A DNA stretch of 26,247 nucleotides from NCBI GenBank assembly GCA_964636575.1, contig CAZWSE010000050.1, positions 1-26,247 on the forward strand, read 5' to 3'. The notes below the pieces were generated by a model that did no database searches, was not told the DNA's origin, and saw only the letters and a program-made list of their open reading frames with translations. The stretch is from CAZWSE01 sp964636575. GTDB taxonomy: Bacteria > Pseudomonadota > Alphaproteobacteria > Rhodobacterales > Rhodobacteraceae. Numbering within the stretch: the stretch's first letter is position 1; every line of letters begins with the position of its first letter. A program made the position numbers and the translations under genes. This document shows positions 1 to 8,182 of the stretch, one piece after another.

Positions 1-26
1 CTTTTCCAAAGTTCTTCTTTTCCATA

Positions 27-49
27 ACCCAGTATCCTTACTCCTGGGT
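27..49. repeat. Short inverted repeat upstream of first gene
   Basis: ACCCAG (27-32) and CTGGGT (44-49) are perfect complements separated by 11 bases. The hairpin could form in the leader of the 113-496 gene or at the end of a gene left of the window. No run of T follows on either strand, so a terminator role is not supported. It may be chance. Confidence 0.2.
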
Positions 50-112
50 CTCCGGCAAACAAGGGGCGGTTCAATCCAACTATCATTTGGGTCTTCATAG
101 GAAGGCAAACAG

Positions 113-496
113 ATGAACATATCTCAATTCAAGCCTGAGGGCATACCGATACTTGTCACACTCTACGGTGGAATTCTTGCTCTCATTGGCATCTATCTTG
201 GGGTTGTTGGACTGATAGATCCTACGACTGCGGTTGGGTATGTTGAGGGCGGTGACATGATTGCTGGCGCTTGGGCGGGTCGCACCCTCGGCTTGGCTTT
301 GGCAACTGCGGCGGCGCTTTGGTTCAGAACGGTTCAAGCCTACACGATCGTCTTTTTGGCAAGCGTTTGCCGTGAAGGCGGAGATGTTGTGGGCGCGCTA
401 AACTCTGGCAGCAACGGAATATTGACAGCCTTACTGATCTTCCTTGCATTGGACGTGATCTGTCTGATCCTTTCACTCCGCGCGCTCAAGGCTTAG
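113..496 (+). CDS. Small four-helix integral membrane protein, function unknown
   Basis: 127 residues with four likely membrane helices, at about residues 11-35, 52-72, 75-92 and 103-125. It has no signal peptide and no catalytic motif. The stretch WAGRTLGLALATAAALW followed by a GGD near residue 90 resembles the small DUF4345/DUF4267-type membrane families, but I cannot assign it firmly. The ATG is preceded by AGGAAGG seven bases upstream, which supports this start. It stands alone on the plus strand, and the next genes converge on it from the right. The region is visibly more A/T-rich than the transporter genes further right. Being a real gene is likely; its function is unknown. Confidence 0.75.
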   Translation: MNISQFKPEGIPILVTLYGGILALIGIYLGVVGLIDPTTAVGYVEGGDMIAGAWAGRTLGLALATAAALWFRTVQAYTIVFLASVCREGGDVVGALNSGSNGILTALLIFLALDVICLILSLRALKA

Positions 497-522
497 GAGC
501 ACGCCCCATAACCGCTCTGGAG

Positions 523-546
523 CGATCAACTAAATGTCGTTGATCG
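523..546. repeat. Perfect 8-bp inverted repeat between convergent genes
   Basis: CGATCAAC (523-530) pairs with GTTGATCG (539-546) across an eight-base loop. It lies 27 bases after the stop of the membrane-protein gene and before the end of the convergent minus-strand run. It could act as a weak transcription end or mRNA stabiliser, but no T-tract follows on either strand. Confidence 0.3.
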
Positions 547-669
547 ATACCCGAAAAAAGCCACGTTGCTGATCGCAGGCCCGACGCCAATTTCGGGCGA
601 CATCAAGAGCAATCCGGCAGGTTTGGGCGACGTTCACGCGTCACGCGCCCATCACAACCCAAAGGCTTT

Positions 670-1107
670 TTAAAGCGCGCTGACGTTTTCTGCGTCTATG
701 ATGATCGCAAGGTTCCACAGCCGCTTTAACTGTGCCTCGGACGCCAGTTTTTCCGCATCATCAGCGCCTGAGACATGCTCAACGCGAAGTCCGAAGCGCT
801 GCAGCCCGCAGTTTCCGATCCAGCTTATGAACACGGGCATGATCTTGCGTTCGACTGCGATGGCAGACAAGGCCACCGCCACCTGTTCGAGCGAGGCAAT
901 CGGGGAAGAGACGCGGATGCCAATGTACGAAACCTCGTCGTCGGGACGGTCCCATAAGGCTTCAGACGGGGCAAAGGGCTGGACGTTTTGCGCAACAACG
1001 TCGTCACAGGCAGTGGGCGCCGCGCCGAGCAGACCATCGAGATCCAATGGCGCGTGGGGTGCGATGTTGCGCAGGATTGCCATGTAGTGATTGGAAAGAT
1101 CGCTCAT
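670..1107 (-). CDS. Hypothetical protein at the end of the glycosyltransferase run
   Basis: 145 residues with no family I recognise. No signal peptide or membrane helix is evident. The middle (VSYIGIRVSSPIASLEQVAV) and the stretch around ISWIGNCGLQRFGLRVE look like alternating strands and helices of a small globular alpha/beta domain. Its ATG overlaps the stop of the upstream 684-residue glycosyltransferase by four bases (ATGA), and a GAGGG lies about seven bases before it, so the two are translationally coupled. That coupling suggests a role with the glycosyltransferases, for example as an accessory or small regulatory partner. This is inference from position only. Confidence 0.7.
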   Translation of the reverse strand: MSDLSNHYMAILRNIAPHAPLDLDGLLGAAPTACDDVVAQNVQPFAPSEALWDRPDDEVSYIGIRVSSPIASLEQVAVALSAIAVERKIMPVFISWIGNCGLQRFGLRVEHVSGADDAEKLASEAQLKRLWNLAIIIDAENVSAL

Positions 1108-3158
1108 GTCCGGCCCTCGCTTTCGATGATGTGGGCTGCGGCATGGTTTCCACGCTCCGGCAACGCGACTTCGGCAAAGGCGGCGCGGATATCTGCGGCT
1201 TTTCCATCATCCAAAAATGCAGCGACTTCCTGTTTAAGCCGCACCAATTCTGTTTCCAGAACCAAAGAGGTCAGCCCCCGATCTGCTGCGGCGCGCGCGC
1301 GTCTTTCCTGATCGTCAAGATAGGGCGCAAACTGGGGGATCATGATGGATGGGATGCCGGAATACATGATCTCATGAAACGAATTATACCCGACCGCAGA
1401 CACCACCAAATCAGCAGCGCGGCACAATGCGCCTGTGTTTTGGGTTTTGATCACATGGGTGTTTTTCCAACCGTAAAGCCCGTTTGGAACGATGGCATTG
1501 GGCCAAGCGACCACCAGATGAATGCAGTCTTTGCGCTGTTCCATCAGGTTGCACATGACTTGGGTTTGGGCCGTCCGTTCTGACGCGACGCCGCCGCCAA
1601 GCATCGTCACCACGAGCGTCTTTGCGGGCCGCTTGAACAGCTTTGACAGCTTGTCGCGCAAGGTCGGATCATCAGGTGCGTCGCGACGCACGATGGGTCC
1701 GACCGTGTGAACGCTATCGCCTGTCGTGTACCGGCTGTTCAACTCATCAAAGGCTTCTTGCGGGACAATCACTTTGGAAAACACGCGCTCGCGTTCTAGT
1801 GCAGACGGTTTGACCTGCCCCGGCTGCCAAAGCCCGCGCCGGATCCAGACGGCGGGCAATTGCAGTTCCGAGATCACCCGATAGATGGAGTCAAAGACAT
1901 ATCCACCGTCGAACACGAACCTGTCGCCGGTTTTGAGCATTCCGCGCAGTCTTAGGTAGTTGACCAGATCGTTCGCATATTCTTCGGCATGCATCTCTGT
2001 GCGTTGCACCATTGGCGCGACGGCAAAACCGCGATTGCGCAACAGATCAACGCAGCTTGGGAAGGCCGCGAACTGAACCCGCTGTTTGTCATCCATCGCC
2101 TCGGCGATCACCGAACAGCGCTGGGCATGACCAAGACCGTTGCCGTTGGTCGGGTAGAACAAGGTTGCATTGGTATCAGCCGCCTCAGGCAACGGCACAG
2201 GCGCAATTCCAAGAACCTGTTCCAGCCAAGCGACGTCAAACTGGGCCAACCAGTCGCTTTGCTGAATGCGGGTGCCAATGTCGGCACGGCTGTCCAAGAC
2301 GCTGGCCTGAAGATAGGTCGCAAGGGCGCGCAGATCTTGGGGGCCTTCCAGAACAGGCGCACCGGTTGCGGCAAATGCGGCGTTGGCTGTGCAGTCAATG
2401 ACAGGGTTGCCAGAGGCCATCGCATGCAGTGCAAGATTGGCCATGCGCGCACCTGGAACGTTCGTGCCGTAAACCACAAATGCATCTGCATAGTGGACCA
2501 TCGTGCGCGGCAGCAATTCGTTGATCCCGAAAACAGACAATGCGTCAAAGCGGGACTGTTGGATGAAGGTTTTGCCCTGCCCGCTGGTCAGAATATGAAG
2601 CGTAACGCCCTTTTGGTAACTCAGGTTCACCAGCTCAGGCAGCGTTTCGGGGTCTTCCAGAGTTTCCGCAGGCACATAGGCCATGATTTGCGTCGATGCG
2701 TCCGTTTGGCGGGGCTTTGGCTCTGTGACACGCGTGACAGGCAAACTTAGATCGTCTTCAAGCAATGGCGTTTGTTGGGTAAGGCCCAGATCGATGACCT
2801 CTGGCTCAAAGCCCATGGCATATGCGATCCGGTTGGTGCTGTTGATCTGGGCTTGGCGGGTCGCAAAGCGGCCAAAGGCCCAGACCTTTGCGCCATTTGC
2901 AATTGGCATGGACCGCAGCAACAGTTGCACGTCGTCACTGACCTCATTGGCCCCGACGATGACAAGCTGATCCGCAACAATGTCATCAGGGTCCGCGAGA
3001 TAGGGGGCGGCATCATAGCGTTCTTGCTTGTAAAACGTGTCGGGGACAAAGCGGGCATCAATCGCGACCTGATGGCCACGGCTATCCAGCATATCCGCAA
3101 GAAACAGCATAGCCTCAAAAGCCTTGGAAGATCGCGTGCCGCTACAAACCAAAATCAT
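1104..3158 (-). CDS. Two-part glycosyltransferase with MurG/GT28-like C-terminal half
   Basis: 684 residues, about twice the size of a single GT-B enzyme. The C-terminal half (about 332-684) has the GT28/UDP-glycosyltransferase layout. This includes the glycine-rich NGNGLGHAQR near 338-347, a GGGVASERT loop near 521-529, and a nucleotide-sugar site, VSAVGYNSFHEIMYSG, at about 586-601 followed by IPQ. The N-terminal half (1-320) also looks like a GT-B pair. It starts with a strand-loop MILVCSGTRSSKAFE, and GARMANLALHAMASGNPVI at about 236-254 resembles a donor-binding segment, but the EX7E pair of active GT4 enzymes is not obvious. No signal peptide or membrane helix, so it is cytosolic. The start overlaps the upstream glycosyltransferase stop by four bases. 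Likely role: assembly of a surface glycan. Donor and acceptor are unknown. Confidence 0.85.
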   Translation of the reverse strand: MILVCSGTRSSKAFEAMLFLADMLDSRGHQVAIDARFVPDTFYKQERYDAAPYLADPDDIVADQLVIVGANEVSDDVQLLLRSMPIANGAKVWAFGRFATRQAQINSTNRIAYAMGFEPEVIDLGLTQQTPLLEDDLSLPVTRVTEPKPRQTDASTQIMAYVPAETLEDPETLPELVNLSYQKGVTLHILTSGQGKTFIQQSRFDALSVFGINELLPRTMVHYADAFVVYGTNVPGARMANLALHAMASGNPVIDCTANAAFAATGAPVLEGPQDLRALATYLQASVLDSRADIGTRIQQSDWLAQFDVAWLEQVLGIAPVPLPEAADTNATLFYPTNGNGLGHAQRCSVIAEAMDDKQRVQFAAFPSCVDLLRNRGFAVAPMVQRTEMHAEEYANDLVNYLRLRGMLKTGDRFVFDGGYVFDSIYRVISELQLPAVWIRRGLWQPGQVKPSALERERVFSKVIVPQEAFDELNSRYTTGDSVHTVGPIVRRDAPDDPTLRDKLSKLFKRPAKTLVVTMLGGGVASERTAQTQVMCNLMEQRKDCIHLVVAWPNAIVPNGLYGWKNTHVIKTQNTGALCRAADLVVSAVGYNSFHEIMYSGIPSIMIPQFAPYLDDQERRARAAADRGLTSLVLETELVRLKQEVAAFLDDGKAADIRAAFAEVALPERGNHAAAHIIESEGRT

Positions 3159-4207
3159 GCGATTGCTTTCTCAGGGGCGGTCAGGATCGGACCAAGCTGG
3201 CGCGCAAAGGCATCGGGTGAGAACTGAGACAGAACTGCCTGAGCAGAGCGTACATCTTTGGCATATGTTGCAGGTGATTTCAGATAGGACTGGATGATCC
3301 CGTCAACTTGATCCGGTTCAGCGGCGATCACAGCACCTTTGAAGATGCGCGCAGTGTCAGGGTCACTGATCACAATCTTTCCCGCTGCAATGCCCTCGGC
3401 CATGACACGCCCGAAACTTTCGCGAAAGGTGGGGGCTGTGAAGTAGATCATGAAATCTATCATCTCGAAAAACCTGTCCACGGGCAGTCCCCGAAACGGA
3501 TAAAGCGTCCAATGTGCTGGAACCATCGGGTCCGCCATCAAAGGGTTCGCGCCCAGAATGACGTTACACTCAGCCGTTGCTGGAAAGCATGTTTCCATAA
3601 CGTCGTTCGTTGGAAATTTTTCATAGCCGGGCCGCGACAGACGACCACGGCGGTCTGATATTTGCGGCTGCGGGTCGAGAATGTCGAACGCGCAGATGTT
3701 GAACCAATCGACGTCCAGAATGGACCAGTTGTCCAACCGGCCGCCCTTTGCGTGCCACTGCGAAATCGTTTCGCGGTTCCAATCAGAAATCGGCGCCAGT
3801 GATTTGCGCAAGGCGACGGAACACGCACTGATCTGCGCCATGCAATGCGCCACATCAAATGCCTCGGCACCTGAGGGGCGCAAAAAGTTTTCGTGGGCGA
3901 TCACAATCAAATGAGAGGTAATGATCTTGGTCGCAATTTTGTCCTGAAACTTCAGACAGGACGGATTGTGAAACAACACAACGTCGCCGGAGATCGTGGG
4001 GGAATCCCACATGACCTCCAGGTCCAGACGGTCTAGTGTGGCGTGCAGGTTGGGCGACACATCACGGCCGGAAAACATGGATGTAGACAAGCCATGAACA
4101 GTCACACGCGCAAACTTGGAAACCACTTCGATCTCGGCTGCGACAGCCGAAGATGTTCCACCCGGAAACCGAGGCTCAATCACATATGCAACATGAGGTT
4201 TAGGCAT
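3155..4207 (-). CDS. GT4-like glycosyltransferase (GT-B fold)
   Basis: 350 residues. The N-terminus has the expected first strand and glycine-rich loop (AYVIEPRFPGGTSSAVAAEI, about 7-26). The C-terminal half has an EX7E pair in FRESFGRVMAEGIAAGK (E263 and E271), the nucleotide-sugar signature of retaining GT4-type enzymes, followed by KIVISDPDTARIF. No signal peptide or membrane helix, so a cytosolic enzyme is expected. It starts seven bases after the stop of the small secreted protein gene and its own stop overlaps the start of the two-part glycosyltransferase, so the three are coupled. No strong ribosome-binding site precedes the ATG, which fits translational coupling. Substrate unknown. 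Confidence 0.85.
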   Translation of the reverse strand: MPKPHVAYVIEPRFPGGTSSAVAAEIEVVSKFARVTVHGLSTSMFSGRDVSPNLHATLDRLDLEVMWDSPTISGDVVLFHNPSCLKFQDKIATKIITSHLIVIAHENFLRPSGAEAFDVAHCMAQISACSVALRKSLAPISDWNRETISQWHAKGGRLDNWSILDVDWFNICAFDILDPQPQISDRRGRLSRPGYEKFPTNDVMETCFPATAECNVILGANPLMADPMVPAHWTLYPFRGLPVDRFFEMIDFMIYFTAPTFRESFGRVMAEGIAAGKIVISDPDTARIFKGAVIAAEPDQVDGIIQSYLKSPATYAKDVRSAQAVLSQFSPDAFARQLGPILTAPEKAIA

Positions 4208-4214
4208 TGTCGGT

Positions 4215-4580
4215 TTAGTAAACGCTGACCAAAGCCGCGGACACGGGTAGCTTGCGCCCCGGTGGGGTCAGATCATCAAGGCCAATCCCGGGCAGCTCGG
4301 GCAATTCCAACGACGGCGGGCGGGATGTCGGGGCAAGATCGGCAACGCGGCCAAGCGAAACCTGACGCATGAAATTGCGCAGCTCATTGGCCAAAGGATC
4401 GGTCCCTTGCAAAAGCCTGGGCGTTCTTAGAACCAGATTGTACAGCTCAACCCACCGCTGGTTGGACACCAGCAATTCGATTTGGCGCAGCTCCGCGATA
4501 GAGGCCGCTTGCTGAGACGAAGCCGACGTGCCCATCAGAACGAGAGCCGTTACGATTGCTAGAATTCGACGATTAGCCAT
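4215..4580 (-). CDS. Small secreted protein, function unknown
   Basis: 121 residues from the ATG at 4578-4580. A GTG nine bases further out (4589) is in frame, but the ATG has a GGGTG about six bases upstream and gives a cleaner signal peptide. The first 25 residues form a typical signal peptide (MANRRILAIVTALVLMG, then TSASSQQA), so export to the periplasm is likely. The mature part contains a helical stretch (IAELRQIELLVSNQRWVELYNLVLR) and a proline-rich tail. I recognise no family. It lies about 20 bases after the 605-residue membrane protein and seven bases before the GT4-like gene, so it is most likely part of the same transcript and process. Confidence 0.75.
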   Translation of the reverse strand: MANRRILAIVTALVLMGTSASSQQAASIAELRQIELLVSNQRWVELYNLVLRTPRLLQGTDPLANELRNFMRQVSLGRVADLAPTSRPPSLELPELPGIGLDDLTPPGRKLPVSAALVSVY

Positions 4581-4600
4581 TTTGTGCACCCAAAAACTAT

Positions 4601-6418
4601 TTACTCGGTAGTGGCATTGCGCAGACCACTGATTATGCTGTTGCTTAACCGTGTTCTTGTGCTTGGTCGCGGGGAAACTTTTCTAGGTTTTGCGAGTTTG
4701 ACGCTTGTCGACCCTGCCATCCAAACTTCGATCCCTGTTGACTGGCGATTGCCTGACGTAAAATCGCGCGCCTCTATGCCCAAATCCTCTGCCAGCGATG
4801 TGGCAATCAAACGGGTTCTGTTGCTATAGAAGCGGATATGCGGTTTTGAAATCGTGAACCCGACCTTTTTGGTGTTTTGCAAAGGCAGTCCCGTCTCACC
4901 CAGTCTGGCGCTGAAATCGTTCAAATCCGCATCTTTGACCTTGTCTGGAGCCAGCAAAATCAAGCCGTACTTCTGCGCATCTTCCGCAGACAACCCCATC
5001 GCTTGCGCAAAAGTTGGGTCCGGCTCAGGGGTGTTGAGAACTTTCAGCTTTGCTGCTGACGGGACAAAGGACGCGATCTGCGCTTTCACCTGTGGCCAGC
5101 TTGGTGCAGGGATATCAATGTCCGAAAAGACCGTTGGAGTGTACGCCAGTTGATATGAAAGCTGGGGCGTTTCCACGGTGGGTGCAAAGAACGCAATATC
5201 ATCCAATTGAATCTGCGGCAGTTCATGTGAAGGCGTGTTTACACTGGCGAGACGCACTTCAGTGTGAGAAGGCCGCGTAAAGCTGCTGGCTTCGAAGTCT
5301 GTCACGCTCAACGGTGACGGCGCATAGGCGCTTAGAACGGTCGCAGGATTGTTCGTGTCAGACACCTGAAAGCGCACCAGATTAAGCGCCGGGTCCGTGT
5401 TGCTGCGGGTTGTCAGTTGGGTTGGCGGGGTATCGGTAATGCTCCCCGCCCAAGTCAGATCTGTGTAGCCGGACGTGATCATTGACGGCGGCGCGATATC
5501 TACCTCCGCAGTCGGTCCAGACAAGGTCGGGCCTGCAATGGCTGTCGCCAAGACAGGTTGCGGCAAAGGCGTTGGGCTGTAGGCCCCCAGAACAGATGCC
5601 GGATTGTTTGCGTCTGACGCTTGGAACTGTGCGATATGCTTGGCGTCGAGATCAAATGCTGTTGTGGACAGGCCAGCGTATGGGGCAACACCTAAATCTT
5701 GCATCCATGCGGTTTCGGGCGCCTTCGCACCGACCAGCGGTTCGGGCTGCGGTTGATCCGTCTTCAAAACAACCGGCGTCGCAGGAACAGCAGTCATCGA
5801 CGCGAGCGTCCCCGATTGCAGGTCAAAAACGATGGGCTGCACGTCTATAACAGGCGCGGCCACAGGGATCGGCTGTACAGCAGGTTCAGGCGTTTTGATC
5901 GCAAATTGTTGCGGAGACACCCAGCCTGACCCGACCAAAACACCCAAACCCAGCGCAAAGCCAAAACCCAATCCGGTAAAACACCCAACCAAGACCAAGC
6001 CAACGCGGTTCAGCTTGCTTTTGGAAGTTGCGGGGGCGGTTGTAACAGTGGCTGTCGGTTGCGGCAGTGGCTCAACCGGAGAATCAGTCGCCGCATCGAC
6101 GACCTTTAAATTGGCCACGACAGGCTTCGGGGCCGGCGCATCTTCTGTCTCTTTCGCAGGGGCAACAGCGGGCTTTTCGTCATTGCGATTGTCGAACAGA
6201 AACGCGGCTGTTTCTGCTTTCAGATCAACATTGTCGAGAATGAATGGCGGCTTCTTAACACGTTCAGCTTTACGCTCAGCCGCTTGTTGGGACAGCACTT
6301 TTTTACGCTTGGCACGCGCAACAGCCAGCCGCGCCTCCCAATCATTAGAGGCACTGCCTTTGTCGGCGTGCACGTCGTCGTCCGACGCAACAGGATGTGT
6401 CTCTGCCTCTAAAGACAT
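4601..6418 (-). CDS. Single-pass membrane protein with duplicated motif and LytR_C-like C-terminus
   Basis: 605 residues. Residues 1-135 are charged and low-complexity, with a basic helix at about 27-56 (DWEARLAVARAKRKK) and a proline-rich stretch. One membrane helix lies at about 138-165 (VGLVLVGCFTGLGFGFALGL), so residues 1-135 should be cytoplasmic and the rest periplasmic. The periplasmic part is proline/threonine-rich and holds two copies of one motif: SDANNPASVLGAYSPTPL at about 268-285 and SDTNNPATVLSAYAPSPL at about 353-370. The last 100 residues (IRFYSNRTRLIATSLAEDLG, then EVWMAG) resemble a compact LytR_C-like alpha/beta domain; this is inference. It is the first gene of the minus-strand glycosyltransferase run, which suggests an envelope or polysaccharide assembly role. 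Confidence 0.75.
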   Translation of the reverse strand: MSLEAETHPVASDDDVHADKGSASNDWEARLAVARAKRKKVLSQQAAERKAERVKKPPFILDNVDLKAETAAFLFDNRNDEKPAVAPAKETEDAPAPKPVVANLKVVDAATDSPVEPLPQPTATVTTAPATSKSKLNRVGLVLVGCFTGLGFGFALGLGVLVGSGWVSPQQFAIKTPEPAVQPIPVAAPVIDVQPIVFDLQSGTLASMTAVPATPVVLKTDQPQPEPLVGAKAPETAWMQDLGVAPYAGLSTTAFDLDAKHIAQFQASDANNPASVLGAYSPTPLPQPVLATAIAGPTLSGPTAEVDIAPPSMITSGYTDLTWAGSITDTPPTQLTTRSNTDPALNLVRFQVSDTNNPATVLSAYAPSPLSVTDFEASSFTRPSHTEVRLASVNTPSHELPQIQLDDIAFFAPTVETPQLSYQLAYTPTVFSDIDIPAPSWPQVKAQIASFVPSAAKLKVLNTPEPDPTFAQAMGLSAEDAQKYGLILLAPDKVKDADLNDFSARLGETGLPLQNTKKVGFTISKPHIRFYSNRTRLIATSLAEDLGIEARDFTSGNRQSTGIEVWMAGSTSVKLAKPRKVSPRPSTRTRLSNSIISGLRNATTE

Positions 6419-6447
6419 TAGCTTTAGGCCCCCCCAGACCAGCGTCC

Positions 6448-6463
6448 CCGATAGGTTTATCGG
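6448..6463. promoter_or_regulatory. Perfect hairpin/palindrome in leader of the 605-residue membrane protein
   Basis: CCGATA (6448-6453) and TATCGG (6458-6463) flank a GGTT loop. The element lies 30 bases upstream of the minus-strand ATG at 6418. It could be an operator or a leader hairpin for the glycosyltransferase run. No regulator can be named. Confidence 0.3.
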
Positions 6464-6909
6464 TTGGCTTACAGCAAAACTCTACTCGCCCCCAAGGTAC
6501 CACAGCGTTCAGAAGAGTCCAAAGGGGATTGCCCTAATAAATGGGGATAAAAATCGGTTTTACAACAACATGCGGGCCAATGACCCCCCGTAAGTCAGAC
6601 CATATGGGCGGGATGTCGCGCTGTGTCGCAAACCCTTGATTCGCATTTGCCATCTCCGATTCGAGGCTTCTGACAGCGTATCCCATCGGGCAGCATGGGG
6701 CGGGGCAGCGTTCAGCCAACCGTCGTTTTGTCGACCCGCACATCTCGCTGGCGTCTGATCCTGAATGGGAGCCGGGTCACGAAGGACGCGGCTTGGCTGC
6801 GTTGCGGTTGCACGTCAAGAAAAGTGGCTAGCCAAAGGATGAGGGTACAAAAGGCCGGTCTTGTCCAAATCTATCAACCATTCCGCAAGGCGGGACAGCG
6901 GAGTGCACC

Positions 6910-6941
6910 TGACGTAGCGAAACACTTTTGACGTTACCGAA
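6910..6941 (+). repeat. Imperfect direct repeat upstream of the DUF2855 gene
   Basis: TGACGTAGCGAA (6910-6921) is followed 19 bases later by TGACGTTACCGAA (6929-6941). The spacing of about two helical turns is what one would see for two adjacent protein sites upstream of a promoter. It lies 45-76 bases before the GTG of the DUF2855 gene. Two short copies could also be chance. Confidence 0.25.
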
Positions 6942-6985
6942 GCCTGTGGCAGGGTGATGTATCTAACAAGGAAAGTGCCCGCCCT

Positions 6986-8059
6986 GTGTCAAATGTCACC
7001 CAAGTTCTAACCCACACCCATAAAATCACGGAACAGAAGGTTGTAACCGTGCCGTCCTCTGCCTTGTCGGACGGCCAAGCGCGGTTGCGGGTTGAGCGGT
7101 TTGCCTTGACGGCCAACAACGTGACCTATGCCGCATCTGGGTTCGCGATTGGGTACTGGAAGTTCTTTCCAACGACCGAAAAGGATTGGGGGCTGGTTCC
7201 TGTTTGGGGCTTTGCCGAAGTGGTTGAAAGCGCATCCGATGTGGTATCGGTTGGGGAGCGTTTCTACGGATTTTATCCGCTCGCCTCCGAGCTGGTGATG
7301 GAACCCGCCCCGCATGGTGGCAATGCTGTGCGCGATGTTGCGGCGCACCGCGTGGCGCTGCCTGCCGTTTACAACATCTACACACGCGCATCCGCCGCCC
7401 CGAAAGAGAGCGATCCCTATCAGGCTTTGATGCAACCGCTTATTGCGACGTCTTATTTGCTTTATGACTGGTTGATGGACAATGACTGGTTCGGCGCCAG
7501 CCAGATTATTGTCGGCTCGGCCTCGTCCAAAACAGGGTTGGGGCTGACAGCCTTCTTGGCGAAACACGCGGACAAGCCGTTTAAGGTTGTGGGGCTGACG
7601 AGCAAAACAAACGCTGAGTTTGTCGATGAGTTGGGCTTTTGCGATCAGGTTGTGACCTATGATGAGGTAGAGACGCTTGATCAGGTGCCTTCCGTCTATG
7701 TGGATATGGCGGGCAATGGAGATGTGAAGCAGCGTCTGCATGCGCGTTTGGGCGACAGTTTGAAACATTCCTCTGCCGTTGGAATTTCCCATTGGGATCA
7801 ATTCGCCCCGCAGTTGGAAGTGACAGGGCCGAAGCCTGAGTTCTTTTTTGCGCCGAGCCAGATCGAGAAGCGTAAAAAGGATTGGGGCAAAGGCGTTATT
7901 GAACAAAAGATCGGTGAAGCCACTCAAATGATCGTTCAGGATGCGACGCGCTGGCTGTCGCTGGAGACGCATTCCGGGCTTGAAGCCGCGATGACACCTT
8001 ATGCTGCTTTGGCGTCTGGCACCGCAAATCCCAAAACCGGACATGTGGTCGAGGTTTGA
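6986..8059 (+). CDS. DUF2855 family protein (distant MDR oxidoreductase relative)
   Basis: 357 residues, a normal length for DUF2855. The N-terminal part (ARLRVERFALTANNVTYA, about 32-49) has the opening of zinc-less medium-chain (quinone-reductase-like) oxidoreductases. A nucleotide-binding-like turn GSASSKTG sits at 177-184, followed by GLTAFLAK and a Rossmann-like strand VVGLTSKTN. Cofactor binding is therefore plausible, but no DUF2855 reaction is known to me. The GTG start is chosen because an AAGGA lies 12 bases upstream and the family reads from here; a nearer GTG at 6975 is out of frame. It is a stand-alone gene, and the next gene is about 120 bases downstream. Confidence 0.85.
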   Translation: MSNVTQVLTHTHKITEQKVVTVPSSALSDGQARLRVERFALTANNVTYAASGFAIGYWKFFPTTEKDWGLVPVWGFAEVVESASDVVSVGERFYGFYPLASELVMEPAPHGGNAVRDVAAHRVALPAVYNIYTRASAAPKESDPYQALMQPLIATSYLLYDWLMDNDWFGASQIIVGSASSKTGLGLTAFLAKHADKPFKVVGLTSKTNAEFVDELGFCDQVVTYDEVETLDQVPSVYVDMAGNGDVKQRLHARLGDSLKHSSAVGISHWDQFAPQLEVTGPKPEFFFAPSQIEKRKKDWGKGVIEQKIGEATQMIVQDATRWLSLETHSGLEAAMTPYAALASGTANPKTGHVVEV

Positions 8060-8065
8060 ATGTGT

Positions 8066-8086
8066 GGGCGGCTGTTCTGATCGCCC
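8066..8086 (+). terminator. Possible weak terminator after the DUF2855 gene
   Basis: GGGCG (8066-8070) can pair with CGCCC (8082-8086), seven bases after the stop codon. The stem is only five pairs, the loop is 11 bases, and only a short TTT appears 15 bases later. Position is the main support. Confidence 0.25.
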
Positions 8087-8182
8087 CTTGGCCTGCCCCT
8101 TTGACACGTACCCATTGACATCGTGATCTAACCGCAGGCATCGTTGGTCGCATTTTTATACCAGATTTTATTGGAGATATTT

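Larger units (their letters stand above)
6419..6985. other. 567-base stretch without a convincing gene
   Basis: This stretch separates the start of the minus-strand membrane protein from the start of the DUF2855 gene and must contain both promoters. Short open frames exist on both strands (minus 6534-6743, plus 6695-6931), but their translations are rich in R, S, C and W without domain character and resemble no family I know. A perfect hairpin, CCGATA-GGTT-TATCGG, lies at 6448-6463, and an imperfect direct repeat is at 6910-6921 and 6929-6941. I see no tRNA and no clear transposase remnant. It could hold a decayed gene, a small RNA, or simply a long regulatory spacer. Confidence 0.5.

Noticed and set aside
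6534..6743. Small minus-strand frame in the long spacer
   Set aside because: No ribosome-binding site or family resemblance; composition is typical of random frames.
6695..6931. 78-residue plus-strand frame in the long spacer, considered as a transposase remnant
   Set aside because: No recognisable integrase or transposase motif and no flanking inverted repeats.
6928..6933. TTGACG as a -35 box for the DUF2855 gene
   Set aside because: No -10-like hexamer at 16-18 bases downstream.
7007..8107. 366-residue antisense frame over the DUF2855 gene
   Set aside because: The plus-strand reading is a recognisable family, and the antisense product is rich in R, H and C without pattern.
8144..8182. 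TTG start giving 13 extra residues to the small secreted protein
   Set aside because: The ATG at 8183 has a proper ribosome-binding site and gives a standard signal peptide.
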